From contig CANGEV010000002.1 of NCBI GenBank assembly GCA_947452995.1, positions 65,172-129,171 on the forward strand: DNA of 64,000 nucleotides, given 5' to 3'. The notes under the pieces are model-generated. The model was not told the origin of the DNA and ran no database searches. It saw only the letters and a program-made list of their open reading frames with translations. The position numbers and the translations under genes were made by a program. This document shows, in pieces, positions 1 through 8,671 of the stretch (position 1 is its first letter; each line of letters begins with the position of its first letter). Source of the DNA: Chitinophagales bacterium. Lineage in GTDB: Bacteria; Bacteroidota; Bacteroidia; Chitinophagales; CAIODY01.

Positions 1-825
1 AACAATCGTAAGATTCTTGCAGGATTAGCTAATTTGATCGGAGCCGCAGAGCGATTGACCGACATGACTATCGCCATCGACAAGCTCGATAAAATTGAAT
101 GGAGCGGGGTGAAACAAGAGTTGGAGAAAGCAAATTTTACAAGCGAACAAATTGCAAAAATAGAAGCTTATCTCTCTATCAAAGGAACTTGGAAAGAACA
201 GATTGCTCAGTTACACACGATCGGACTTGCGTCAGATGAGCAAGTAGCGAAAGGCATTGCGGAGTTTGAAGAGGTGATGCGTTTATATCAAAGTATGTGC
301 GGCACGAATGATAGCATCGTGATGGATCTTACCTTAGCGCGCGGATTGAATTATTATACTGGTACAATCATAGAAGTGAAGGCTAAGGACGTGGCGATGG
401 GCAGTATCGGAGGCGGTGGTCGCTATGATGACTTGACAGGAATTTTTGGCTTTCCGAATATGAGTGGCGTAGGGATTTCTTTCGGACTAGATCGTATCTA
501 TGCGGTGATGGACGAATTGAATTTATTCCCGCAAGAAGTGGTGAGTGCTACAAAGGCCTTGCTGATTCAGTTTGGTGGGGTAGCAGAGCCAGTTTGTTTG
601 AATACCGTTCGTCAGTTACGAATGAATGGCATTGCAGCAGAAATTTATCCGAGTGCGGAGAAAATTAAAAAGCAAATGGAGTATGCCAACAAAAAGCAGA
701 TACCATTCGTTATTTTGATTGGAGATACAGAAGTTGCGCAAGAAAAAGTAATCTTAAAAAATATGCAGAGCGGCGATCAACAATTGTTGTCGTTAGCGGA
801 ATTAATACAAGCCCTAAAAAACTAA
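1..825 (+). CDS. hisS: Histidine--tRNA ligase, C-terminal part (cut by window start)
   Basis: Charges tRNA-His with histidine in the cytoplasm. The frame is open from base 1, so the N-terminus lies outside the window and 274 residues remain. The histidine-binding motif RGLNYYTG, a glycine-rich GGGGRYDDL segment and class II motif 3 (GISFGLDRIY) are visible in order. They are followed by a roughly 90-residue alpha/beta anticodon-binding domain ending in LIQALKN. The internal ATG offered by the ORF track is not the real start, because the upstream codons (NRKILAGLANLIG) are also HisS-like. The next gene starts 3 nt after the stop, so the two are probably co-transcribed. Confidence 0.96.
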   Translation, partial: NNRKILAGLANLIGAAERLTDMTIAIDKLDKIEWSGVKQELEKANFTSEQIAKIEAYLSIKGTWKEQIAQLHTIGLASDEQVAKGIAEFEEVMRLYQSMCGTNDSIVMDLTLARGLNYYTGTIIEVKAKDVAMGSIGGGGRYDDLTGIFGFPNMSGVGISFGLDRIYAVMDELNLFPQEVVSATKALLIQFGGVAEPVCLNTVRQLRMNGIAAEIYPSAEKIKKQMEYANKKQIPFVILIGDTEVAQEKVILKNMQSGDQQLLSLAELIQALKN

Positions 826-828
826 ACT

Positions 829-2130
829 ATGTTTAAGAATAAAAAAGTGAAATGGACGCTAATAATTATCGGAGCATTGGTAGTGCTTGGTATTGTTGGG
901 AAGGCCTGTGGATTTATTGGGGCGAAGAAAGAAATGCTCGTAGCCGTAGAAGCGCCATCTATGCGCGATATCACCCAAACGGTAAATGCCAGTGGTACCA
1001 TCTATCCTGAAGTTGAAATCAAGGTTTCTTCTGACGTTAGTGGTGAAATAACCGAATTGTTCATTCAAGAAGGCGATAGTGTTAAGACTGGTCAGTTATT
1101 GGCGAAAATCAAACCTGAAATTTATCAGAGTTATGTGGAGCGTTCGGATGCGGCTTTTCAATCTGCATTGGCTGCCATAGAAAGTGCGAAAGCAGGTTTG
1201 GATCAAGCTAATGCAGCTTTCGATAAGGCAAAGGCCGATTATGAACGTCAACAGAAGCTGTATAACGAACATATTATCTCTGTTCAAGATTGGAATGCGG
1301 CGCAGGCAAGTTATAAAAACGCAAAGGCACAGGTTTCGCAAGCGAACGAAAATGTAAAAAGCGCAAAATTTAATGCTAATAGTGCAAAGGCGAATGTGAA
1401 GGAGTCGCAGGGTAATTTATCGAAGACGATTATTGTTGCGCCGATGAGTGGTATTGTGTCGAAGTTGAATGTAGAGAAAGGTGAACGTGTGGTGGGAACA
1501 TCGCAGATGGCCGGCACAGAAATGCTTCGCGTAGCGGATTTTCGCACCTTTGAAGTACGCGTAAACGTGAATGAAAACGACGTGATTAAGATTCACGAAG
1601 GTGATAGCACCAATATTTCATTGGACGCTTATCCGGATCGTAAGTTCAAAGGGATTGTGACTAAAATTGCCAACTCCTCTTCTAACGCGAGCACGGATCA
1701 AGCAACGACTTTCGTCGTGCGTATTAAAATTTTACCGGCTTCTTATGCTGATTTATTAGCGGAACATCCAAAGGCTCGTCCTTTCCGCCCTGGTATGAAT
1801 GCCGCCGTAGAAATTCTCGTAAAAACAGTGAAGAATGTTCTGAGTGTGCCAATTCAATGTCTAACCCTCCGTGAAGACTCTATGCGCGCCAACTATCAAA
1901 AGAAAGCGGATGCACAGTTGACAGTAGTATTCGTTGTTAAAAACGGTAAGATTCAACAGAAGGTGGTGAAGGCAGGTATTCAGAACGAGCTTTTCTATGA
2001 AATCCAATCTGGCCTGACAAAAGAAGACCAAGTAGTCGTAGCACCTTATACTGCCGTGAGCCGTTTGTTGAAGGACGGTATGGTTGTAAAAGTAGTTCCG
2101 AAAGAACAACTTAGCGACAAAGGCGAATAA
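829..2130 (+). CDS. Efflux transporter periplasmic adaptor subunit (HlyD/MFP family)
   Basis: Periplasmic adaptor that would link an inner-membrane pump (RND or MacB-type ABC) to an outer-membrane TolC-like channel. An uncleaved N-terminal membrane segment (about residues 9-28) is followed by a lipoyl-like half (VSSDVSGEITELFIQEGD), a long Ala/Lys/Gln-rich coiled-coil hairpin (about 100-195), the second lipoyl half (APMSGIVSKLNVEKGERV), and a beta-barrel and membrane-proximal domain. The 433-residue length suits the family. No pump or channel gene lies next to it: hisS is upstream and an ABC-F gene downstream, so partners must be elsewhere. The substrate cannot be told. Confidence 0.9.
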   Translation: MFKNKKVKWTLIIIGALVVLGIVGKACGFIGAKKEMLVAVEAPSMRDITQTVNASGTIYPEVEIKVSSDVSGEITELFIQEGDSVKTGQLLAKIKPEIYQSYVERSDAAFQSALAAIESAKAGLDQANAAFDKAKADYERQQKLYNEHIISVQDWNAAQASYKNAKAQVSQANENVKSAKFNANSAKANVKESQGNLSKTIIVAPMSGIVSKLNVEKGERVVGTSQMAGTEMLRVADFRTFEVRVNVNENDVIKIHEGDSTNISLDAYPDRKFKGIVTKIANSSSNASTDQATTFVVRIKILPASYADLLAEHPKARPFRPGMNAAVEILVKTVKNVLSVPIQCLTLREDSMRANYQKKADAQLTVVFVVKNGKIQQKVVKAGIQNELFYEIQSGLTKEDQVVVAPYTAVSRLLKDGMVVKVVPKEQLSDKGE

Positions 2131-2145
2131 GCCGTAAGAAATCCT

Positions 2146-2153
2146 TATTTTCG
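2146..2153 (+). promoter_or_regulatory. Putative -7 element for the ABC-F/sirtuin pair
   Basis: TATTTTCG sits 17 nt before the ATG of the ABC-F gene and differs by one base from the Bacteroidota -7 consensus TAnnTTTG. No clear -33 TTTG is seen at the usual distance, so this is a weak call. Confidence 0.35.
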
Positions 2154-2169
2154 CGGACATTTTTAATTT

Positions 2170-4077
2170 ATGATCGCGGTAAACTCAGTTTCTGTGCTCT
2201 TTGGAGCCACAGTTTTATTTGAAGACATTAGTTTTGTAGTAAATCCTAAAGAGCGTGTAGGCTTGGTAGGAAAGAATGGGGCAGGGAAATCTACCCTCAT
2301 GAAAATCATGGCTGGTTGGGATAAAGCCACCTCAGGCTCTATCGATACGGCCAAAGCCACTACAGTAGCCTATTTGCCGCAGGACCTTTTGGTGGATCTC
2401 GATAAGACCGTTATCGATGAGACTCGCACCGCGTTCAAAGAATTGATTGAATTACAAGATCGCCTAGAGAAAATCTCCGCCGAACTAGAAACCATGGATC
2501 CGGCCGACGATAAATTCATGCCGATGTTAGAAGAGCAATCGGATATCATCGAGCGTATGACCAATCTAGGTGGTGATGATATTGACTCCCAAATTGTAAA
2601 GATTTTGGAAGGTTTGGGCTTCGAACAAAAAGACCTCAACCGTCCAACTCGTGAGCTTTCTGGAGGTTGGCGTATGCGTATCGAGCTCGCTAAAATCCTT
2701 TTGCGTTGTCCAGATGTAATCTTGCTGGATGAGCCTACCAACCACTTGGATATCGAGAGTATTCAATGGTTAGAGGGTTTCTTGCGTAACTATCCGGGCT
2801 GCGTAGTCCTTGTTTCGCATGATAAGACCTTCTTGGATATGGTTACGAACCGTACCATCGAAATCGCGAATCGTACCATCTATGATTTCAAATGTGCCTA
2901 TACACAATATGTGGGCGAACGCAAGATCCAACGTGATTTGCAGATGGCGACAAAGAAGAATCAAGAGAAAGAAATTGAGCAGACACAAGCCTTGATTGAT
3001 AAGTTTCGTGCGAAGGCGAATAAAGCATCTTTCGCACAGTCCTTGATCAAGCGTTTGGATAAAATGGAAGTGATTGACGTGGATGAAGATCAAATCGCAG
3101 CAATGAAGTTTCGTTTCCCGGATGCACCACGTAGCGGACTGAATGTAGTAGAGGCTTTGGGTATGACGAAGCGTTTCGGGGATCGTGTGATCTTGGATAA
3201 TATTAAGCTTTTGGTAGAACGCGGACAGAAGGTAGCTTTCGTAGGGAAGAATGGTATGGGTAAAACCACCATGGGTAAGATGATTGTAGGGGAAGAGAAT
3301 TTTGAAGGCGTATTAAATGTCGGAGCGAATGTATCTATCGGATACTATGCACAGCACCAGGCAGAGAAATTAAATCTTGATTATACTGTTCTTGAAACGA
3401 TTGAACGTGCGATGCGCCCAGGAACTGGTCAAAACGCGCGTACCTTACTAGGCGCCTTCTTGTTCAGCGGCGACAATGTTTATAAAAAGGTGAAAGTGCT
3501 TTCCGGAGGTGAAAAGAGCCGTCTTTCGCTTGCGAAGTTGTTGTTAGAAGAACATAATCTATTGATTCTGGATGAGCCTACCAACCACTTGGATATGATT
3601 AGTATCGACGTATTGAAAGAGGCGGTAACGCACTTCAACGGTACTTTGATTGTTATCTCACACGATCGTGACTTCCTTGCGGGGCTTACAGAAAAAGTGT
3701 TTGAGTTTAAAGACGGTGGTGTGAAAGAATATCTTGGGGACATCAATTATTTCTTGGAACAAAGACGTTTGAACTCTATTCGTGAATTTGAAATGTCGAA
3801 TACTAAAGGTTCTAAGAAAGAAAAGAACGAAGATACACGCAACAACGAAAAGCGCGATACTGATAAAGATGTGCAAAAGCGTAAAAAGCAAATCGATCAG
3901 TTGGAGCAGAAGATTCATGATAAAGAGAAGGAGAAGAGTGCTTTGGAGGTGAAAATGGCTACCGTTACTGACTTTAAAGGGGCGGAATGGCAGCAATTGC
4001 AATTCGACTACAATAAAATAAAAACGGATTTGTCGCGTATGATGGAGGAGTGGGAACAATTCCTAGCTGAAGAATGA
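2170..4077 (+). CDS. ABC-F family ATP-binding cassette protein
   Basis: Soluble ABC protein with two nucleotide-binding domains and no membrane segments. ABC-F proteins act on the ribosome, as translation factors or antibiotic-protection proteins. The first domain has Walker A GKNGAGKST, signature LSGGWRMR and Walker B VILLDEPTNHLD. The second has GKNGMGKTT, LSGGEKSR and LLILDEPTNHLD. Between them lies a charged helical linker (about residues 235-300), and the C-terminus is a Lys/Glu-rich coiled coil (about 555-635) of the Uup/YdiF kind. The stop overlaps the sirtuin start by 4 nt (ATGA), so translation is probably coupled. A housekeeping role is more likely than resistance, but the subfamily is not certain. 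Confidence 0.93.
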   Translation: MIAVNSVSVLFGATVLFEDISFVVNPKERVGLVGKNGAGKSTLMKIMAGWDKATSGSIDTAKATTVAYLPQDLLVDLDKTVIDETRTAFKELIELQDRLEKISAELETMDPADDKFMPMLEEQSDIIERMTNLGGDDIDSQIVKILEGLGFEQKDLNRPTRELSGGWRMRIELAKILLRCPDVILLDEPTNHLDIESIQWLEGFLRNYPGCVVLVSHDKTFLDMVTNRTIEIANRTIYDFKCAYTQYVGERKIQRDLQMATKKNQEKEIEQTQALIDKFRAKANKASFAQSLIKRLDKMEVIDVDEDQIAAMKFRFPDAPRSGLNVVEALGMTKRFGDRVILDNIKLLVERGQKVAFVGKNGMGKTTMGKMIVGEENFEGVLNVGANVSIGYYAQHQAEKLNLDYTVLETIERAMRPGTGQNARTLLGAFLFSGDNVYKKVKVLSGGEKSRLSLAKLLLEEHNLLILDEPTNHLDMISIDVLKEAVTHFNGTLIVISHDRDFLAGLTEKVFEFKDGGVKEYLGDINYFLEQRRLNSIREFEMSNTKGSKKEKNEDTRNNEKRDTDKDVQKRKKQIDQLEQKIHDKEKEKSALEVKMATVTDFKGAEWQQLQFDYNKIKTDLSRMMEEWEQFLAEE

Positions 4078-4766
4078 GTCGTAAAAAAATCGTCATATTA
4101 ACCGGAGCCGGGATTTCTGCCGAGAGCGGAATCAAAACCTTTCGGGATTCGGATGGTTTGTGGGAGAACTATAATGTGATGGATGTGGCTACAATCGAGG
4201 CTTACGAACGAAATCCTGAATTGGTGGTGAAGTTTTATAACGAACGTCGCCGGCAGGCCAATGCGGCGCAGCCCAATGCCGCGCATCTCGCCTTAAAAGA
4301 ACTAGAACAACAGCACGACGTACATATCATCACGCAAAATGTGGATGATTTACACGAACGCGCTGGCTCTAGCAATATTTTACATTTACACGGTCGTTTG
4401 AATAGTATTCGTACGCTGCATCCGACTAAGCCACACTATGCCGAAATAACAGCCGACTTAGTGCATGGGACCAAAGGTCCTGATGGATACGATTTTCGTC
4501 CCGATATCGTATGGTTTGGCGAAGATGTCCCGAATAAGTTCAGGGCCGAACAGTTGGTTTCCTCGGCAGATATCCTCGCTGTAATCGGCACATCCCTACA
4601 AGTATATCCGGCAGCGGGCTTGTTATATGCAAAACCTTATGATGCTGAATTAGTCGTGATCGACAAGCGCATTCCAGGTGTTGGCAGCTTTTCGAATACT
4701 CGAATCATAGAAGCTGCTGCTACCGAAGGCGTAAGTGCCTGGGTGAAGGAATTATTGGACCGATAA
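4074..4766 (+). CDS. Sir2-family NAD-dependent protein deacylase lacking zinc ligands
   Basis: Removes acyl groups from protein lysines using NAD. Visible motifs are the NAD loop GAGISAESGIKTFR, TQNVDDLHERAG, the catalytic-histidine motif LHLHGRL, and late motifs IVWFGEDVP and GTSLQVYPAAGL. The FYNERRRQ segment carries the Tyr-x-x-Arg pair that class III sirtuins (CobB/SIRT5 type) use to bind succinyl or malonyl groups. The small domain, where most sirtuins hold zinc with two Cys pairs, contains no cysteine at all. The 230-residue length is normal for bacterial sirtuins. It overlaps the ABC-F gene by 4 nt and ends 12 nt from a convergent small ORF. Confidence 0.93.
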   Translation: MSRKKIVILTGAGISAESGIKTFRDSDGLWENYNVMDVATIEAYERNPELVVKFYNERRRQANAAQPNAAHLALKELEQQHDVHIITQNVDDLHERAGSSNILHLHGRLNSIRTLHPTKPHYAEITADLVHGTKGPDGYDFRPDIVWFGEDVPNKFRAEQLVSSADILAVIGTSLQVYPAAGLLYAKPYDAELVVIDKRIPGVGSFSNTRIIEAAATEGVSAWVKELLDR

Positions 4767-4778
4767 TCTAGCCTCCAT

Positions 4779-5054
4779 TTATACTTGCTTCAAATTAGCT
4801 CTAGATTTTATTTTTTTTAGCAATATCGCAACGAGAAATAGAATGGTACTTGCAAGAAAAATTATTTCGTTATCTCTGTATGAAATGCCTAGAATTATTA
4901 TCCCTATCACTTCTTGCATGAATTTATTGTGAATTGTTGTTTCAAAGTGTAGCTCTGGTAGGATGTGTAGCATAAATAAATAGCTCACATAAATAGCAGA
5001 AATAATACCGAGTATTACCATCAAAAGGAGGTGAAGAGATTTTTTGATAGTCAT
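4779..5054 (-). CDS. Small hypothetical membrane protein
   Basis: I do not recognise this 91-residue protein. It has two or three hydrophobic stretches (roughly residues 7-30, 48-58 and 64-80) and a basic C-terminal tail (KKIKSRANLK), consistent with a small inner-membrane protein. A purine-rich GGAGGTG lies in the 5' coding region rather than at a ribosome-binding distance. Base composition is much richer in A+T than the neighbours, as is the adjoining intergenic stretch, which may indicate foreign or decaying DNA. It converges on the sirtuin gene with a 12-nt gap and no clear terminator. Confidence 0.5.
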   Translation of the reverse strand: MTIKKSLHLLLMVILGIISAIYVSYLFMLHILPELHFETTIHNKFMQEVIGIIILGISYRDNEIIFLASTILFLVAILLKKIKSRANLKQV

Positions 5055-5487
5055 ATAAAACCTTTTTAAGTTCAGTTTTTTTATTTTTATTAGAATTAGT
5101 TATTTGTTGTAGCAAATCTATTATTATAAATATTAATTCCGCGTTTTATTGATTCTGTGTCCTTTTCTTCATCAAAACCTGTTTTGGAGTGTTTTTTTTG
5201 TTTTAATCATTTATATTAAGATAGATTTGAAAAACTTAGGGGATGCATCAATTTGACAATTTATGATTATGATGTATGAAACTATTTTTTACCTCTGTTT
5301 TGAATTTTGGTCAGACATAAAATAGTTGATTTTTATTTTTCGTGTTAATTTATTGCATTTAAACCTGGTTTATGTAAATCTCTACCTCGTATTTATTAAG
5401 TCAATAATAAATATTGCAAAAAAGTAACTAGCAAGTTGTTTTTATACTACCTTGTGCCTTATCATTTAATTTTTTTAATTTTTAATC
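5055..5487. other. AT-rich intergenic stretch with RRM-gene promoter region
   Basis: This 433-bp gap holds no ORF that I can support on either strand. It is strongly A+T rich with many T-runs. Near its right end, TACCTTGT (5448-5455) resembles the Bacteroidota -7 box and would give the RRM gene a leader of roughly 25-30 nt. The rest may be a long regulatory leader or gene remnant; nothing in it is recognisable. Confidence 0.45.
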
Positions 5488-5790
5488 ATGAATTTATTCA
5501 TTGGAAACCTCGACTACAGAGCCGGGGAAGATCAATTGAGAGCACTTTTCGAACAAGTTGGAAATGTGACTTCAGTTAAAATTGTGACCGATCGTGAGAC
5601 TGGTCGCGCTAGAGGCTTCGCCTTCGTAGAAATGGCAGATGATGCTGCTGGCCAAAAAGCTGTTGACGGCTTGAACGGCGCTATGATCAACGATCGCCCT
5701 ATTTCAGTTAAAGAAGCTCGTCCTCGTGAAGAACGTCCGCGTAACAACTTCAACCGTGGTTTCGGTGGAGGTGGTCGTCGTGACTACTAA
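5488..5790 (+). CDS. RRM-domain RNA-binding protein with Gly/Arg tail
   Basis: Small cytoplasmic single-strand RNA-binding protein. One RNA recognition motif spans residues 1-80, with RNP2 LFIGNLDY at the start and RNP1 RGFAFVEM at about 42-49. A short Arg/Gly-rich tail (RGFGGGGRRDY) follows. Stand-alone RRM proteins of about 100 residues are typical of Bacteroidota and cyanobacteria; in Bacteroides such proteins have been proposed to act in place of Hfq-like chaperones. A strong terminator follows 18 nt after the stop, so it is probably monocistronic. The long A+T-rich upstream gap may carry regulation. Confidence 0.95.
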   Translation: MNLFIGNLDYRAGEDQLRALFEQVGNVTSVKIVTDRETGRARGFAFVEMADDAAGQKAVDGLNGAMINDRPISVKEARPREERPRNNFNRGFGGGGRRDY

Positions 5791-5808
5791 TATTAGGTTA
5801 CTTCTTTT

Positions 5809-5840
5809 AAAAGGGCTCAGCTTGCTGAGCCCTTTTTCTT
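5809..5840. terminator. Bidirectional terminator between RRM gene and mutY
   Basis: A 12-bp perfect stem (AAAAGGGCTCAG / CTGAGCCCTTTT) with loop CTTG is followed by a T-rich run on + and preceded by A's that serve the opposite strand. The last codons and stop of mutY lie inside the stem, so one hairpin can serve both convergent genes. Confidence 0.9.
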
Positions 5841-6872
5841 TTGTAAAAACGCAGCGATCGTCTTGGGATATCCATAACTAGCGGCCTGCTCCTTCGCTAT
5901 ACCATATTGTCCGACGAATGTATCCGGCATAGCGGCTCGATAAAAACGCATTTTTAATTTCTGATGCGATAATAATTGTGATTCTTCACCTATCAAAGCT
6001 AATTCGCCTCTGAAGCCTGTCCATCCCTGTGTTTTGAAAAAGCCTTTCCAGTCGTTATCTAACGCGAGACGGTCATCCGACAACTCCAACATCGGTAAGG
6101 TATAGAGCCCTTGCCAGATATCTTTGCCCCTCCGTTCCTGCACAATGATATGTGAATCACTTTCGAGCAGAATAAAATGCAAAAAACGTTGTTTCAACTT
6201 TATCTTTTTCTCCTTATAAGGCAAGGTTTGCACACGCTCCGTAAGGTAGGCGCTACATTCTTTGTTAAAAGGACAAGTTTCACATTTGGGCTGTTGTGGC
6301 GTGCAATGGGTCGCACCGAAGTTCATGATTGCCTGGTTGAAATCTCCTGGTAGCTTAGGATCTAAAAGCGTATCTGCCAAAGCCTGAAATTCTTTCTTGC
6401 CTTTCGTGCTATCAATCGCCGTTTCGATGCCATAGATTCTTCCCAATACCCGATAAACATTGCCATCTACAACGGCATGTGGTAGTCCAAAGGCAAACGA
6501 GGCAATGGCAGCCGCAGAGTAGGGGCCGATGCCTGTTAGACTTAAAATAGCTTCATATGTATTTGGGAAAACGCCTCCGAATTCATCTCGAATGGTTTGA
6601 GCAGCCTTGTGTAAATTTCGTGCCCGCGAATAGTAGCCGAGGCCTTGCCACAGCTGCATCACCCTTTCCGAAGGGGCATTGGCGAGATCGTTTACCGAAG
6701 GAAAGCTCTCTATGAATTTTAAATAATAAGGTAGCCCTTGTTCAAAACGCGTCTGTTGCAAGATGATCTCGCTCAGCCAAACCGCATAAGCGCCTTGACC
6801 ATGCCAAGGCATCGGTCGAGATGTGTTTTTAAACCAATCAAATAATTTCTTGCGAAACTTGACTGCTTCCAT
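5817..6872 (-). CDS. mutY: A/G-specific adenine DNA glycosylase
   Basis: Base-excision repair enzyme that removes adenine mispaired with 8-oxoguanine. The HhH-GPD domain fills residues 1-210 with the catalytic Glu in WLSEIILQQTR, helix-hairpin-helix LTGIGPYSA, and the catalytic Asp in VVDGNVYRVLGR. The iron-sulfur loop CTPQQPKCETCPFNKEC fits C-x6-C-x2-C-x5-C. The C-terminal part (about 225-350) is the NUDIX-like 8-oxoG recognition domain. Length (351) is normal. The start is 2 nt after the lipA stop, so lipA-mutY form an operon. The last codons are embedded in the terminator hairpin shared with the RRM gene. Confidence 0.96.
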   Translation of the reverse strand: MEAVKFRKKLFDWFKNTSRPMPWHGQGAYAVWLSEIILQQTRFEQGLPYYLKFIESFPSVNDLANAPSERVMQLWQGLGYYSRARNLHKAAQTIRDEFGGVFPNTYEAILSLTGIGPYSAAAIASFAFGLPHAVVDGNVYRVLGRIYGIETAIDSTKGKKEFQALADTLLDPKLPGDFNQAIMNFGATHCTPQQPKCETCPFNKECSAYLTERVQTLPYKEKKIKLKQRFLHFILLESDSHIIVQERRGKDIWQGLYTLPMLELSDDRLALDNDWKGFFKTQGWTGFRGELALIGEESQLLSHQKLKMRFYRAAMPDTFVGQYGIAKEQAASYGYPKTIAAFLQKKKGSAS

Positions 6873-6874
6873 CC

Positions 6875-7771
6875 TTAGGCTTCATCAAATAAATGACGTT
6901 CAGAATGATAGGAAGAACGAACCAATGGACCGCTCTCCACACATTTACAGCCAATAGACTGCGCAAATAATTTGTGCTCCGCAAACTCTGCTGGTGGCAC
7001 GAAACGCTCTACTGCAAGGTGTTTTGGCGTTGGTTGCAAGTATTGTCCAATGGTGATCACATCACAGCCATTCGCATGTAAATCACGGATCGTCTGTTGT
7101 ACTTCTTCTTTGGTTTCACCCAAGCCAAGCATAATGCCCGACTTTGTCCGCATTCCTTTTTCTTTCAAATATTTGATAACCTCCAAGCTACGTTGGTATT
7201 TCGCTTGAATACGCACTTGCTTTGTCAGGCGCTCTACCGTTTCTATATTATGTGAAACAACATTCGGATGTGCTTCGATCACTAAGTCGAGGGACTCTGT
7301 CTTTCCCATAAAGTCGGGAATCAAGGTCTCCATCGTCGTTGTAGGGTTTTGCTCGCGCACGGCTTTGATAGTTGCAGCCCAGATAGAAGCGCCTCCATCT
7401 TTCAATTCATCACGATTTACCGAAGTGATAACGGCATGTTTTACTTTCATCAAGAAGATCGCCTCCGCAACACGACGAGGTTCGTCCCAATCGAGCTCTG
7501 TCGGCTTTCCTGTAAATACGTTACAGAATCCGCAGCTACGGGTACAAATATTTCCAAGAATCATGAAAGTGGCAGTGCCTGCTCCCCAACATTCGCCCAT
7601 ATTCGGGCAATGACCGCTCTGACAAATCGTATGTAAGTTGTATTTGTCGACTAAGCTTCTTACATGCTGATAGTTCGTTCCCACAGGCAGTTTCACGCGC
7701 AACCATTCAGGTTTTGGGGTGCGTGGTTTGCTTTCTGTATTTTCTGTTATTGTTTCATTTACATCCGCCAT
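6875..7771 (-). CDS. lipA: Lipoyl synthase
   Basis: Radical SAM enzyme that inserts two sulfurs into protein-bound octanoyl chains to make lipoyl cofactors for 2-oxoacid dehydrogenases and the glycine cleavage system. The auxiliary cluster motif [12 protein letters not shown] (C-x4-C-x5-C) and the radical SAM motif CTRSCGFC (C-x3-C-x2-C) are both intact, and the C-terminal SSYHSE carries the conserved serine ligand. Length (298) is usual. It is the first gene of the lipA-mutY pair. A gap of 48 nt separates it from the upstream gene on the same strand. Confidence 0.97.
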   Translation of the reverse strand: MADVNETITENTESKPRTPKPEWLRVKLPVGTNYQHVRSLVDKYNLHTICQSGHCPNMGECWGAGTATFMILGNICTRSCGFCNVFTGKPTELDWDEPRRVAEAIFLMKVKHAVITSVNRDELKDGGASIWAATIKAVREQNPTTTMETLIPDFMGKTESLDLVIEAHPNVVSHNIETVERLTKQVRIQAKYQRSLEVIKYLKEKGMRTKSGIMLGLGETKEEVQQTIRDLHANGCDVITIGQYLQPTPKHLAVERFVPPAEFAEHKLFAQSIGCKCVESGPLVRSSYHSERHLFDEA

Positions 7772-7819
7772 CGTTCAAAAATTTACGCAAAGGTAGGAGG
7801 CCTAAAGAAATTCCCCTAA

Positions 7820-8620
7820 TTATTTTTTACCCCCAAACTGAAAGGACAGATAGATGCTCGTCCAGCTTTGATGATTAGGTCCACTAGCCATGAGTGGGGT
7901 CGGTAAGAAATAAGTATGGTTCTCTACGCCAAATTCAATAAGGTTGATACCGTCGGGTGCTCCGGAGTAGTCGACTTGAAAGCCGAAGCGTGCGCTGATA
8001 CCCGGTACAGGCTTGATGGCCCAGCCTTTCCAGAAGCCTGCGGCTCCGTAAATAAAGTTAGGATCAAGGAAATGGTCGGCCACTTTTTCGTTATAAGAAG
8101 TGGTTACCAAATTCGCACTCGTAATACCGGTATTGCTGTTGGAATCAGGATAAAATAAAATGAGTTGGTAGGGCTTCAAAAGTGCTAGAGAAGGGCCGGC
8201 TGCGTAGTTGAGCCAAAGGGATACGCCGTTTCTATTGGCCTTATAACCGAGGAGATGAGCATTGCCCCAACGTACATCGCACGTGTACATGGAGTATTGT
8301 TTGCCAAAGACATAGGATTTCGGGTTGCTAGTAATGCCGCCTGTGAATAAAGAGCTTGATTTGGTTTCTTTTTCGTGTTTTAGGCGACCGAATTCATATT
8401 CGATGAAACGACGCTTGCGTTCGGCGATTATGGTGCCGTATTGTCTGAAATACGACCAGCCATTGTTTTTGAAGCGGAAGCCTGCAGAGCGGTCGCTGGT
8501 ATAATAAAAGCCTACGTTTTCGCCATAGACAGGTTTTTTGGGGGGATCCGCTTTTTTTGCTTGGCCCCAAAGTGTCATGCTCCACGAAAGTGCTATCATT
8601 AAAAACAATATGCGACGCAT
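7820..8620 (-). CDS. Hypothetical secreted, possibly outer-membrane barrel protein
   Basis: I do not recognise a named family. The first 20 residues form a signal peptide (MRRILFLMIALSWSMTLWGQ). The mature part alternates polar and aromatic residues, is rich in Gly/Tyr/Phe/Trp, and ends in a barrel-like aromatic strand (IYLSFQFGGKK), which fits a small outer-membrane beta-barrel. A conserved-looking basic segment (AERKRRFIEYEFGRLKHEKE) follows the first strands. It is transcribed in the lipA direction and is divergent from the OsmC gene with a 51-nt gap. Confidence 0.7.
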   Translation of the reverse strand: MRRILFLMIALSWSMTLWGQAKKADPPKKPVYGENVGFYYTSDRSAGFRFKNNGWSYFRQYGTIIAERKRRFIEYEFGRLKHEKETKSSSLFTGGITSNPKSYVFGKQYSMYTCDVRWGNAHLLGYKANRNGVSLWLNYAAGPSLALLKPYQLILFYPDSNSNTGITSANLVTTSYNEKVADHFLDPNFIYGAAGFWKGWAIKPVPGISARFGFQVDYSGAPDGINLIEFGVENHTYFLPTPLMASGPNHQSWTSIYLSFQFGGKK

Positions 8621-8671
8621 AGCTCTAAGGTAAGGAAATTCTTAATAAATTAGAGGCGTAAAACCACGATT

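Noticed and set aside
3658-4059. 133-codon ORF on - opposite the ABC-F coiled coil
   Set aside because: Leu/Phe-rich antisense reading of Lys/Glu codons, a known artefact of coiled-coil genes.
2170-4077. Antibiotic-resistance ABC-F protein
   Set aside because: Nothing in sequence or context separates it from the common housekeeping ABC-F proteins.
5055-5487. Riboswitch or small RNA in the long gap before the RRM gene
   Set aside because: No stable hairpin series or recognised riboswitch core could be seen by eye; the stretch is mainly T-rich.
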